This document shows, piece after piece, positions 36,089-45,869 of a DNA stretch of 64,000 nucleotides. Numbering within the stretch: position 1 is the first letter of the stretch; each line of letters opens with the position of its first letter. The stretch lies in NCBI GenBank assembly GCA_016707895.1, contig JADJGV010000005.1:248001-312000 (forward strand), given 5' to 3'. The notes beneath the pieces were generated by a model. The model did no database searches and had not been told where the DNA came from. It worked only from the letters and a program-made list of their open reading frames with translations. The position numbers and the translations under genes are program-made. Origin of the DNA: Myxococcales bacterium. GTDB taxonomy: Bacteria > Myxococcota_A > Polyangia > Haliangiales > Haliangiaceae.

Positions 36089-36808
36089 CTACGGCGCCGG
36101 CGCGGCGGCGGGGGGCGCGGCGAACGTGAACCGCACCTTGGTGGGCTTGCCCTTCTTGACCTTGACCTTGGCGGTCTTGAGCCCGAGGGTCGGGTGCCAG
36201 GCCTCGACGGTGTAGCTGCCGGGCGGCACCCCGGGCAGGGTGAACGCGCCGTCGGCGCCGGTGACGGCGAAGTACCCGTGGTCCGAGACCACCACCCACG
36301 CCGCCATCCACGGGTGGACGTCGCAGTGCAGCGACACGACGTCGCCCGGCGCGCGGCCGGCGAGGTCGCGGACGATCGGCGCGGCGCCCTTGGGCTGGGC
36401 CAGGTTCCACAGCACCTTGGTCAGCGCGTTGCCGCGGACGTTGTGGAACGTCGCGTCGAGGTTGCGGATCTCCAGCGCCTGGCCGGCGATCACGCCGACC
36501 ACCCGCGGCGCGTACATGCACTCGGACTGAGCGATCACCGCCGGCGTCGTGGGCGCGGCCGCGGCCGGGGCGCCGCCGACCTTGATCCGCACCAGCACGT
36601 CGCGCAGCTTGCCGTCGGTCACGACCACCGCCTCGGCGCCGCGGGCGGTCGCGGCGCATACGGGGTCGCTCGAGCGATCGACCGGCTTGGCCTCGGGGAT
36701 CGGGCCGGTCCAGCTCACCGCGCCGGTGATCGACCCGGCGGTCGGCCCGGCCACGGCGGTGCCGGTGGCCGCGCAGGCCAGCGCGGCGGCGAGGATCCAG
36801 CGGCGCAT
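36089..36808 (-). CDS. Periplasmic cupredoxin-like protein with carboxypeptidase-regulatory-like domain
   Basis: ATG 36808 opens the signal peptide MRRWILAAALACAATGTAVA; a GTG at 36856 overlapping the upstream SDR stop is the alternative start. The mature protein (about 220 residues) has an N-terminal strand region with SDPVCAATARGAEAVVV. It continues with LEIRNLDATFHNVRG and SLHCDVHPWMAAWVVVSDHG, where His and Cys and the HPWM segment resemble a blue-copper (plastocyanin-like) site. Residues about 170-225 are a carboxypeptidase-regulatory/CnaB-like fold (FTLPGVPPGSYTVEAWHPTL). It may carry electrons or copper; the partner is unknown. It is directly behind the SDR gene and ahead of the TRAP binding protein. 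Confidence 0.65.
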   Translation of the reverse strand: MRRWILAAALACAATGTAVAGPTAGSITGAVSWTGPIPEAKPVDRSSDPVCAATARGAEAVVVTDGKLRDVLVRIKVGGAPAAAAPTTPAVIAQSECMYAPRVVGVIAGQALEIRNLDATFHNVRGNALTKVLWNLAQPKGAAPIVRDLAGRAPGDVVSLHCDVHPWMAAWVVVSDHGYFAVTGADGAFTLPGVPPGSYTVEAWHPTLGLKTAKVKVKKGKPTKVRFTFAAPPAAAPAP

Positions 36809-36852
36809 CGTCAGGGCTAGGACGGGGGAGCCGGGCGTGATCTTCATCGCGA

Positions 36853-37617
36853 TCACGCCGAGGTCAGGCCGCCGTCGGCGACCACCACCGAGCCGGTCGT
36901 GAACGACGACACGTCCGACAGCAGGTAGACCGCGGCGCCTGCGATCTCCTCGGGTTGCGCGTGGCGGGCGAGCGGCGTCCGCTTGATCACGTGGTCGCGC
37001 AGCATCGGGTTGCCGACGATCGCGGCGGCGAACTTGGTCTCGACCAGCCCCGGCGCGATGGCGTTGACCCGGATGTTGCCGCCGCCCAGCTCGAACGCCA
37101 GGGTCTGGGTCAGCGAGATCACCGCGGCCTTCGACGCGCCGTAGATGCCCTGCATCGGCGCGGCGCGCAGGCCGGCCACCGAGGCGACGTTGACCAAGGA
37201 CGCGCCGCCGCCGCGGGCCCGGGCGTGCTTGACCAGCGCGCGCGCGACGTACAGGTAGCCCTTGAGGTTGACCTCGAGGGTCTTGTCGATCGCCGCGTCG
37301 GGCGTATCGATCAGCGGGCCGAAGTACGGGTTGGTCGCGGCGTTGTTGACCGCGCCGTCGACCTTGCCGAAGCGCGCGATCGCCGCTGCGAACAGCGCGT
37401 CGACGTCCTCGGCCTTGCCGGTGTGGCAGGCGTGGGCCAGCACCTCGCCGCGGCCGGCCAGCTCGCCGGCGGCGCGATCCAGATCGGCCTGCTTGCGCGA
37501 CGCGATCACCACCTGGGCGCCGGCGTCGAGGCAGGCGCCGGCGATGGCCTGGCCGATGCCGCGGCTGCCGCCGGTGACGACGATGACCTTGCCCGCGAGG
37601 AGGTTCGACGTGCTCAT
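36853..37617 (-). CDS. SDR-family NAD(P)-dependent oxidoreductase
   Basis: The 254-residue protein starts at ATG 37617. It has the classical short-chain dehydrogenase motifs: TGGSRGIG at 15-22 for the dinucleotide, the NNAA motif near 90, a catalytic Ser in VNVASVAG and YGASKAAV with the Tyr-x3-Lys pair, then RVNAIAPGLVET. Length and order are those of 3-oxoacyl-ACP reductase/FabG-like or glucose-dehydrogenase-like SDRs; the C-terminus SFTTGSVVVADGGLTSA is also typical. The substrate cannot be read from sequence. Its start is 49 bp from the divergently transcribed kinase gene at 37667. Confidence 0.9.
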   Translation of the reverse strand: MSTSNLLAGKVIVVTGGSRGIGQAIAGACLDAGAQVVIASRKQADLDRAAGELAGRGEVLAHACHTGKAEDVDALFAAAIARFGKVDGAVNNAATNPYFGPLIDTPDAAIDKTLEVNLKGYLYVARALVKHARARGGGASLVNVASVAGLRAAPMQGIYGASKAAVISLTQTLAFELGGGNIRVNAIAPGLVETKFAAAIVGNPMLRDHVIKRTPLARHAQPEEIAGAAVYLLSDVSSFTTGSVVVADGGLTSA

Positions 37618-37666
37618 GGCCGCGACGCTACCGCGAAGGCGCGGGCGGGTGCTAGCGTCGCGGCGC

Positions 37667-39550
37667 GTGGCCGGGCCGCCTCCTCACGACGATCGGACGA
37701 CGGTCGACCCCGCCGCGGTCACCCACGCGCCGACCTCGACCACCGGGCCGGTGACGCTGGCGCCGGCGGCGATCGGGCCGCGGCTGCGCGCCGACGAGGC
37801 GCTGACGATCGCCACCGACTTCGAGCAGCGCTACGAGCTGGGCGGCGAGCTGGCGCGCGGCGGCCTGGCGCGGATCCGCGACGCGTACGATCGCGTGCTG
37901 CACCGGCGGGTCGCGGTCAAGCAGCTGCTGGCGCGCGGCGGCGACGCCGACGTGCGGTTCCTGCGCGAGGCGCGCATCACCGGCCGGCTGGCCCACCCCA
38001 ACATCGTGCCGATCTACGACCTCGGCCTCGACGCCGACGGCGCGCCGTTCTACGCGATGAAGTGGGTCGAGGGTCGGTCGTTGCACGACCTGATCGAGGC
38101 CCGGCCGACGCTCGACGAGCGGCTGGCGCTGGTGCCGCACGTGATCGCGATCGCCGACGCGCTGGCCTACGCCCACGCGGTCGGGGTGATCCACCGCGAC
38201 CTCAAGCCGGCCAACGTGCTGGTCGGCGACTTCGGCGAGACCATCGTCATCGACTGGGGCCTCGCGCTCGAGGCCGGCGCCGTCGATCCGCCGCGGGCCG
38301 ACGCCGCGCCGATCAGCGCGCCGCGGCTGACCTCGGTCGGCAGCGTGATCGGCACGCCGGCGTACATGCCGCCCGAGCAGGCGCGCGGCGACGCGGTCGA
38401 CGCCCGGGCCGACGTCTACGCGCTGGGCGCGACGCTGTACCACGTGATCGCCGGCGCCCACCCCTACGCCGACGCCGAGACGTCGGTCGCGACCTCCGAC
38501 GACGGGCCGATCTGGGCCCGGGTGCTCGACGAGCCGCCGGCGCCGCTGGCGACGCTGTGCCCCGGCGTCCCGGCCGAGCTGGCGGCGATCGTCGAGCGGG
38601 CGATGGCCCGGCGCGCGGCGGCGCGCCACGCCAGCGCCGCCGAGGTCGGCGCGGCGCTGGCCGGGTTCGTCGCGCACCACCAGTCGCACCGGCTGGCCGA
38701 GGCCGCGGTGCGGCGCGACGACGAGCTGGCCGTCCGCATGCGCGGCGCGCGCACCGACGACGCCGGCGCGGTGGCGGCGATCTACCGCGACGCCGACGTC
38801 GTGCAGTTCGGCCTCGAGCAGGCGCTGCAGGCCTGGCCCGAGAACCCGGTGGCCCGGGCCGGCCTGGCCCGGCTGCGCGCGCGCCTGTTCGACTTCGAGT
38901 GCGCGGTCGGCAACCTGGCCGGCGCCGCCGCGCTCGCCGACGCGCTACCCGCCGACCCCGATCGCACCCGCATGCTGATCGCGCTGCGCGCCGACCTGGC
39001 CCGCCGCGACGCCGAGGCCGAGGCGTTCGCCCGCGCGCGCGATCGCTCGATCGGCGGCCGCGAGCGGATGATCATGCTGGGCGCGGTGGGCGCGATGCTC
39101 GCCTACTTCTTGATCGAGGCGCTGGTCAGCCGCCGCTCGCTCGACGACGTCGGCGCGACCCGGCGCATCCTGCGCAACGCGATCGTGGTGGCGGTGCCGA
39201 CGCTGGCGATGATGTGGGCCTGGCGCAAGCGGATGTTCGCCAACGAGTTCTCGGAGCGCGCCGGCCGCACGGTCGCGGCGATGCTGGTGGTGACGGTGAC
39301 CCACCGGGTGCTGGCGATCGTGATCGCGCAGCCGGCCCGCGACGTGTTCGTGCTCGACATGCTGCTGATCGCGGTGGCGATGTGGACGTTCGGCGGCCGG
39401 CTGGGCCTGGCGCTGGGCGCGATCGCGGTCGCCGGGGCCTGGGTGTGCGCCCTGGCGCCGGCGGCGGCGCTGTTCGTCTACAACGGCGCGATCATCGGCA
39501 TCGCGGTGCTGCTGGCCGTGGCCTGGTCGCGGGCCGCCCGCCGGGAGTAG
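37667..39550 (+). CDS. Ser/Thr protein kinase with multi-pass C-terminal membrane domain
   Basis: GTG 37667 is chosen because the open frame upstream runs through the SDR gene and is not protein-like; the 627-residue product then begins VAGPPPHDDRTTVDPAAVTH. The kinase domain spans about 56-345 with AVKQL lysine at 85, VIHRDLKPAN, IDWGLALE (the DFG motif replaced by DWG) and YMPPEQARGD. The glycine loop ELARGGLARIRDAYD is degenerate. After a helical linker, residues about 470-625 contain five or six membrane helices (ERMIMLGAVGAMLAYFLIEA, IVVAVPTLAMMWAW, LLIAVAMWTFGG). Two or more polytopic helices in a kinase are less common than one, suggesting a signal perceived in the membrane. Confidence 0.85.
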   Translation: MAGPPPHDDRTTVDPAAVTHAPTSTTGPVTLAPAAIGPRLRADEALTIATDFEQRYELGGELARGGLARIRDAYDRVLHRRVAVKQLLARGGDADVRFLREARITGRLAHPNIVPIYDLGLDADGAPFYAMKWVEGRSLHDLIEARPTLDERLALVPHVIAIADALAYAHAVGVIHRDLKPANVLVGDFGETIVIDWGLALEAGAVDPPRADAAPISAPRLTSVGSVIGTPAYMPPEQARGDAVDARADVYALGATLYHVIAGAHPYADAETSVATSDDGPIWARVLDEPPAPLATLCPGVPAELAAIVERAMARRAAARHASAAEVGAALAGFVAHHQSHRLAEAAVRRDDELAVRMRGARTDDAGAVAAIYRDADVVQFGLEQALQAWPENPVARAGLARLRARLFDFECAVGNLAGAAALADALPADPDRTRMLIALRADLARRDAEAEAFARARDRSIGGRERMIMLGAVGAMLAYFLIEALVSRRSLDDVGATRRILRNAIVVAVPTLAMMWAWRKRMFANEFSERAGRTVAAMLVVTVTHRVLAIVIAQPARDVFVLDMLLIAVAMWTFGGRLGLALGAIAVAGAWVCALAPAAALFVYNGAIIGIAVLLAVAWSRAARRE

Positions 39551-39592
39551 CCGCGCGGCCCCGGCGCGGCGTCCCGCCGCAGGCGTGACCGC

Positions 39593-39639
39593 TTGACGCG
39601 ACGCGGCGCGTCGGCCATAAATGAATGACGGTTCATTCA
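39593..39639 (+). promoter_or_regulatory. Sigma-70-like promoter with FadR-type operator before the acyl-CoA dehydrogenase gene
   Basis: TTGACG at 39593-39598 and CATAAA at 39616-39621 form a sigma-70-like pair with a 17-bp spacer. Immediately after, 39622-39639 is TGAATGACGGTTCATTCA, a perfect inverted repeat with seven-base arms. It matches the consensus of the Bacillus FadR (TetR family) operator, TGAATGAnTAnTCATTCA, except in the centre. A repressor bound here would cover the start of transcription; acyl-CoA would normally release it. Confidence 0.7.
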
Positions 39640-39691
39640 CTCTCGAACCGGCGTCCCTGGACGATTCGACCGCTGCCGCCCGGAGGTACCT

Positions 39692-41515
<1,824 letters not shown>

Positions 41516-41519
41516 CCGG

Positions 41520-42026
41520 TCACGGCGCGCAGGTGGCGGGGCGGGCCCGGGCGCGCAGCCGGCCCAGCACCCGCGCCTCGTCGGTGGGGTTGTAGACGGA
41601 GTTGACCTCGACGACGGCGTCGAGCACCAGCCCGGTGGGCGTGGCGCGGAACTCGAAGCGCCACGCCGGCATGCCCTCGCCGACGGCGTCGACCGTGCAG
41701 GCGTGCGCGCCGCCGCGGTTGCGACAGGTCAGCTCGACCTCGTCGAGGTTCATCCGGCGGCCGAGCTGGCGCGCGAGGCGCCGCAGCGGCGCGCGGGCGT
41801 CGCACGCGTGGCGGCCCCAGCGGACGTCGCCGTCGAAGTCGCCGGTGCGATAGCCGAGGTCGAACACCCCGGTGGCCGGATCGATCACCTCGGCCCACGG
41901 GCGCTGGCCGGTCAAGAGCTCGCGCATGAAGCGCTTGGTGACCTGGGCCGGCCGATCGGCGGCGGCGGCGCCGGCGCTGGCGGTGGCGGCGCCGGTGCAC
42001 AGGGCGGCGATCACGAGGGCGCGCAT
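41520..42026 (-). CDS. Secreted hypothetical protein
   Basis: The 168-residue product starts at ATG 42026 with the signal peptide MRALVIAALCTGAATASAGA. The mature protein has FMRELLTGQRPWAEVIDPAT, then FDLGYRTGDFDGDVRWGRHA and a Cys pair (HACDARAP, ELTCRNRGGAHACTVDAVG), suggesting disulfides. It ends with RARARPATCAP. It resembles small periplasmic proteins of the NTF2/SnoaL or invasion-associated kinds only vaguely; I do not assign a family. It converges on the acyl-CoA dehydrogenase gene four bases away. Confidence 0.6.
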   Translation of the reverse strand: MRALVIAALCTGAATASAGAAAADRPAQVTKRFMRELLTGQRPWAEVIDPATGVFDLGYRTGDFDGDVRWGRHACDARAPLRRLARQLGRRMNLDEVELTCRNRGGAHACTVDAVGEGMPAWRFEFRATPTGLVLDAVVEVNSVYNPTDEARVLGRLRARARPATCAP

Positions 42027-42066
42027 CGGCGATCGAACGCCGGGCGCGGTGCGCTGATTCCGCCGT

Positions 42067-43038
42067 TCACGCGGCGGCGCGGACCGGCGCGGCGTAGGTG
42101 GCGCGGGCCCAGGCCAGCGCGCTGGCGATCACCGCCGACCACGGCGTCGCGGTGGCGCCGAAGGTGGCGCGGAAGCGGCCGTCGTCGAGGACGTACGGCG
42201 CGTCCCACTGGTAGGCCATCTCGGCCACCTCGCGCAGCAGCGGCGCCACCACGCCGACGCCGCGCAGCACCCACGTCGGCACCCGCGCCAGCCGCGGCGC
42301 GACGCCGGCCGCGGCGGCGATCATCTCGATCAGCGCGCGGGTGGTCAGCGCCGGGTTGGCCGGCAGGTGCCACAGCTGATCGCGGGCCCGCGGGTCGGTG
42401 CCGAGCGTGATCAGGCCCGCGGCGACGTCGTCGACGAACGAGTAGCTGTGCGGCTGATCGGGGTCGCCCATCACCTCGACCTTCTTGCCGGCCAGCAGCC
42501 GCGGCCAGAACCGCTCGCCGAACACCGCGGCCTGGGTCGCGCCGGGGCCGATGAAGTCGCTGGCGCGGCCGACGGTGACCGCGACGCCGCGGTCGCGCGC
42601 GGCCCGCACGGCGGCGTCGGCCTCGGCCCGCAGCGCGCCCTTCCTCGAGCACGGCGCCAGCGGCGTGTCCTCGCGCATCACGCCGCCCGGCGCGCGGCCG
42701 TACATGTACAGGTTGTCGAGCACGACGAGGTGCGCGCCGGCGGCCTCGGCGGCGGCGATGATGCCGTTGGTCAGCGGCAGCAGGCGGCGCGGCCACTCGG
42801 TGTAGAGCGGGTTGACGCAGTGGTAGAGCGTCGTCGCGCCGGCGGTGGCCGCGGCCAGCGCCGCCGGGTCGAGCACGTCGGCGTTGAGCGGCTCGACGCC
42901 GGCCGGCAGCTCGGCGCCGAAGCGGCCGCGGCGCACCAGCCGGACGCGGCGGCCGGTCGCGACCAGGCCGGCGGCGACGCGCGGGCCGATCTGGCCGGCG
43001 CCCAGGACGACGTGGAGCTCGGAGGAGGAGGTCGACAT
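42067..43038 (-). CDS. NAD(P)-binding epimerase/reductase-like protein
   Basis: The 323-residue protein starts at ATG 43038. It has a Rossmann nucleotide-binding loop (VVLGAGQIGPRVAAGLVATG), then YHCVNPLYTEWPRRLLPLTN, VVLDNLYMYGRAPG with Tyr, and VGRASDFIGPG. The order is that of the extended NAD-dependent epimerase/dehydratase superfamily. The Tyr-x3-Lys pair is not clear (YMYGRAP instead of YxxxK), as in atypical members that act as NmrA-like regulators or reductases. It is divergent from a LysR regulator with a 52-bp gap, so that regulator probably controls it. Confidence 0.75.
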   Translation of the reverse strand: MSTSSSELHVVLGAGQIGPRVAAGLVATGRRVRLVRRGRFGAELPAGVEPLNADVLDPAALAAATAGATTLYHCVNPLYTEWPRRLLPLTNGIIAAAEAAGAHLVVLDNLYMYGRAPGGVMREDTPLAPCSRKGALRAEADAAVRAARDRGVAVTVGRASDFIGPGATQAAVFGERFWPRLLAGKKVEVMGDPDQPHSYSFVDDVAAGLITLGTDPRARDQLWHLPANPALTTRALIEMIAAAAGVAPRLARVPTWVLRGVGVVAPLLREVAEMAYQWDAPYVLDDGRFRATFGATATPWSAVIASALAWARATYAAPVRAAA

Positions 43039-43063
43039 GCCGATCACGATGGCGCTTGAGGCA

Positions 43064-43113
43064 GCGTTGCGAAACGCCCATGATGACAACATGGCATTGC
43101 AGGAACGCAACGC
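43064..43113. promoter_or_regulatory. Candidate LysR operator between divergent genes
   Basis: A stem GCGTT-GCGA-AACGC lies at 43064-43077, and a wider inverted pair GCGTTGC (43064-43070) / GCAACGC (43107-43113) spans the LysR start. Such dyads in a divergent gap are typical of LysR autoregulatory sites; the exact T-N11-A box is not resolved by eye. Confidence 0.35.
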
Positions 43114-44035
43114 AGCCGATCCGGCGCGGGCCGCCCGAGCCCGGGTCGGGCGGCTCGACTGGGACCTGGTGCGGGTGTTCCTCGACGTGGCGCGCGCCGG
43201 CCGGCTGACCGCCGCCGCCGGGCCGGCCGGGCTCGACGTGTCGACGGTGTCGCGCCGGCTCGACCGGCTCGAGCGCGAGCTGGGGGTGCGGCTGTTCGAG
43301 CGCGCCGCCACCGGCGTGCGGCTGACCGCCGCCGGCCAGCGGCTGGTGCCGGCCGCCGAGGACATGGCGCGGTCGCTGGGCGAGCTGGGCGTGGCGCTGG
43401 CGGCGGTCGAGGCCGAGGCCGAGGGCGTCGTGCGGCTGACCGCGCCGCCGGGCGTGATCGACGGCTTCGTCGCGCCGGCGCTGCCGCGGTTCCACGCGCG
43501 CCACCCGCGGGTGCGGCTCGAGCTCGACGCCTCGGTCGGCTACGCCGATCTCACGCGCGGCGAGGCCGACCTCGCGCTGCGGGTGCGGCGGCCCGAGCGC
43601 GGCGACCTGATCGCGCAGCGGCTGGTCACGACCCCGGCGGTGCCGGCGACATCGCCGGCCTACGCCCGGGCCCTGGGCACGCTGCGGCGGATCGGCGACG
43701 CCCGGTGGATCGCGTGGGGCCACGACCTCGCGCACATCCCCGACGCGCGCTGGCTGACCACCTACGTCGACGTGCCGCCGGTGCTGCGCACCAGCTCGAT
43801 CGGCGCGCAGCTCGCGGCGGCGGCGGCCGGGCTCGGCGTCGCGCTGGCGCCGCAGCCGTACCTGGCGCGCTACGGCCTGGCCGCGGTCAAGCCCGGCCGC
43901 GCGCTGGCCGCCGCGTGGGCGGCGCTGCCGGTCGGCGAGCTGTGGCTGGTCGGCCACGTCGCGCAGCGGCGCGTGCCGCGGATCGCCGCGCTGTGGGATT
44001 TCATCGTCGGCGAGCTGGTCCTCTCGAAAAACTGA
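43091..44035 (+). CDS. LysR-family transcriptional regulator
   Basis: ATG 43091 starts a 314-residue protein; an ATG at 43037 inside the divergent gene is less likely. The N-terminal winged helix-turn-helix covers about 20-80 (DLVRVFLDVARAGRLTAAAG, LDVSTVSRRLDRLERELGVR, LFERAATGVRLTAAGQRLVP). The C-terminal part is the LysR substrate-binding fold (GVIDGFVAPALPRFHARHPR, LGVALAPQPYLARYGLAAVK). By orientation it should control the epimerase-like gene at 42067-43038 and itself. The inducer is unknown. Confidence 0.85.
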   Translation: MALQERNAADPARAARARVGRLDWDLVRVFLDVARAGRLTAAAGPAGLDVSTVSRRLDRLERELGVRLFERAATGVRLTAAGQRLVPAAEDMARSLGELGVALAAVEAEAEGVVRLTAPPGVIDGFVAPALPRFHARHPRVRLELDASVGYADLTRGEADLALRVRRPERGDLIAQRLVTTPAVPATSPAYARALGTLRRIGDARWIAWGHDLAHIPDARWLTTYVDVPPVLRTSSIGAQLAAAAAGLGVALAPQPYLARYGLAAVKPGRALAAAWAALPVGELWLVGHVAQRRVPRIAALWDFIVGELVLSKN

Positions 44036-44120
44036 GGCTCGACGTGATCGCCCTCGCAGCGCCGGTCGATGCGGCGATCGATCGCGCGCGCCGCGGCGCC
44101 GCCGACGCTACGATGCACGC

Positions 44121-45173
44121 ATGTGGATGACGCGCCTGACCGCCGCCGCGGCCCTCGTGCTCGCGCTCGCGACCTGCGGCGACAACCAGTCGCCGTACGA
44201 GCCGTGGATCCTCGACCCGCTGACGCCGGCCCAGGGGTTGTGGATCCGCACGCCCGAGTTCGACGTCGCGCCCGGCGCCGAGATCCAGTACTGCTACTTC
44301 TTCCAGGTGCCGGCGCAGGCCGACGGCACGCTGTGGGTCGATCGCATCGAGCTGGCGCTCAACCCCGGCAGCCACCACATGAACCTGTTCCGGGTGAAGA
44401 CGCTGCGCGGGCTCAAGCCCACCGACGGCAGCCCGGTCGATCTCGGCGGCGTCCAGGGCACCGAGATCCGCGAGGGCGAGTGCTGGAAGTCGCCCAACTG
44501 GTCCGACTGGCCGCTGGTCGCCAACAACCAGCAGTCGTCGATCGACAACCCGATCTTCGAGTGGGCGCTGCCCACCGGCGTGGCCCAGAAGCTCGACGCC
44601 GGCGAGATGCTGATGCTGCAGATCCACTACGTCAACGCGGCGACGCAGGACACGCCGTTCAAAGGCCGCGGCGGCGTCAACCTGCACCGCTCGACCGACG
44701 GCGACACGATGGAGCTGGGCACGCTGTTCGCCACCCAGCAGAACATCCGGATCTGCCGCTCGAACCCCGCGCCGACCTACGGCGGCGGCTGCGCGATGCC
44801 CCAGGGCACGCACACCGTCGCGGCGGCCAATGGCCACTTCCACTCGCGCGGGCGGCGGTTCTCGATCTACGCGTGGGACGGCGTCTCGACGTCGCGCCCG
44901 CCGGACAGCGCGCGGTTCTACCAGAGCGAGGCGTGGGCCGAGCCCGACATGGCGACCGGCCTGAACGTGCAGCTGCCCCAGGGCGGCGGCATCTACTGGA
45001 CCTGCGAGTACCAGTGGAGCGAGCCGGCGGACGGCTGCGAGGCGTTGCAGGCGGCGGACCCGCAGCACTCGACCGACTGCTGCTACACGTTCGGACCCAA
45101 GGTCGAGACCAGCGAGCACTGCAACGTGTTCCTGTACTACTGGCCCAAGACGGCGGACGTCACGTGCTTCTGA
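44121..45173 (+). CDS. Copper type II monooxygenase-like lipoprotein (PHM/DBH fold)
   Basis: The 350-residue protein starts at ATG 44121 with a signal peptide and lipobox (VLALATC). It carries the histidine pattern of copper type II ascorbate-dependent monooxygenases: HH at 85-86 (NPGSHHMNLF), His169 (LQIHYVNA) and the HxH pair His239/His241 (ANGHFHSRG). A methionine at 277 (PDMATG) could complete the second site, but this is not certain. Cysteine pairs (TDCCYTFGP, SEHCNVF) indicate disulfides. Such enzymes hydroxylate or cleave small molecules with O2; the substrate is unknown. Its stop overlaps the start of the next lipoprotein gene, so the two are coupled. Confidence 0.7.
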   Translation: MWMTRLTAAAALVLALATCGDNQSPYEPWILDPLTPAQGLWIRTPEFDVAPGAEIQYCYFFQVPAQADGTLWVDRIELALNPGSHHMNLFRVKTLRGLKPTDGSPVDLGGVQGTEIREGECWKSPNWSDWPLVANNQQSSIDNPIFEWALPTGVAQKLDAGEMLMLQIHYVNAATQDTPFKGRGGVNLHRSTDGDTMELGTLFATQQNIRICRSNPAPTYGGGCAMPQGTHTVAAANGHFHSRGRRFSIYAWDGVSTSRPPDSARFYQSEAWAEPDMATGLNVQLPQGGGIYWTCEYQWSEPADGCEALQAADPQHSTDCCYTFGPKVETSEHCNVFLYYWPKTADVTCF

Positions 45174-45850
45174 CGCGGGGCACGGTGGTGGCCGCGCTGG
45201 GCCTGGCCGCGCCGGCGCTGGCCGCGTGCAGCGATCCGCCGGCGGCGTGCCTGGGCGACTGCACGCTGCCGATCGAGCTGGCGCCGACCGGGCTGCGCGA
45301 CGGCGTGCTGGTCGATCTGGTCGACGGCGGCGAGGTCGACATCCGCCCGCCGGATCAGGGCGGCTTCGTCATCTACGTCGGCGTGCGCGCCAAGAACGTC
45401 CACGCCCGCGGCGGCTCGGTCAGCGGCGCGCTGCGCGGCGTGAGCGGCGGCCCGACGCTGACGATCGAGGAGCGGCCGGCGGCGTTCGTGCTGCGCGCCG
45501 ACGGCTGGGCGATCCCCGAGTCGGCGTTCCAGGATCAGCCGAACCTGCCGGTGTGCGGGCCGGTGCCGGGGCCGGCGGACTTCGATCAGACCGCGTGGCA
45601 GGCGGTGCTGTCGTTCCGCGACAGCGACGGCCGCACCGCGTCGACGATGGTCACGGTGCAGCCGCGGTGCGGGGGCTGGGCCGACTGCGAGTGCAGCTGC
45701 CAGTTCGATCGGACCGGGCCGTGCACGCCCAGCTGGATCGACGCAGGCGTCGACGCGCGGCTCCGCTCGCGCTCGACGCCGGCGCTGACGCGCCGTGACC
45801 GCGGCGCTCACCCCGCGGGTGTGAGGCGGCGTCCGCGACGCGCGTGCTAG
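45164..45850 (+). CDS. Lipoprotein of the copper monooxygenase operon, C-terminus probably frameshifted
   Basis: GTG 45164 overlaps the end of the monooxygenase gene by ten bases; the product starts VLLTRGTVVAALGLAAPALA then AC, a lipobox. The mature part is beta-rich with four or more cysteines (DPPAACLGDCTLP, RCGGWADCECSCQFDR). Up to SWIDAGVDA the frame reads well; after that it becomes Arg/Ser-rich and stops at 45850. In the neighbouring frame the same DNA reads AAPLALDAGADAP and stops at 45798. That continues the DAGVDA pattern typical of these genomes, so a one- or two-base indel near 45755 is likely. The function is unknown; the context is oxidative chemistry outside the cytoplasm. Confidence 0.6.
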   Translation: MLLTRGTVVAALGLAAPALAACSDPPAACLGDCTLPIELAPTGLRDGVLVDLVDGGEVDIRPPDQGGFVIYVGVRAKNVHARGGSVSGALRGVSGGPTLTIEERPAAFVLRADGWAIPESAFQDQPNLPVCGPVPGPADFDQTAWQAVLSFRDSDGRTASTMVTVQPRCGGWADCECSCQFDRTGPCTPSWIDAGVDARLRSRSTPALTRRDRGAHPAGVRRRPRRAC

Positions 45851-45869
45851 CGTCGCGCCGGGGGGGTGC

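Noticed and set aside
37262..37666. Upstream extension of the membrane kinase through the SDR gene.
   Set aside because: The extra residues are antisense to a well-defined oxidoreductase and show no structure.
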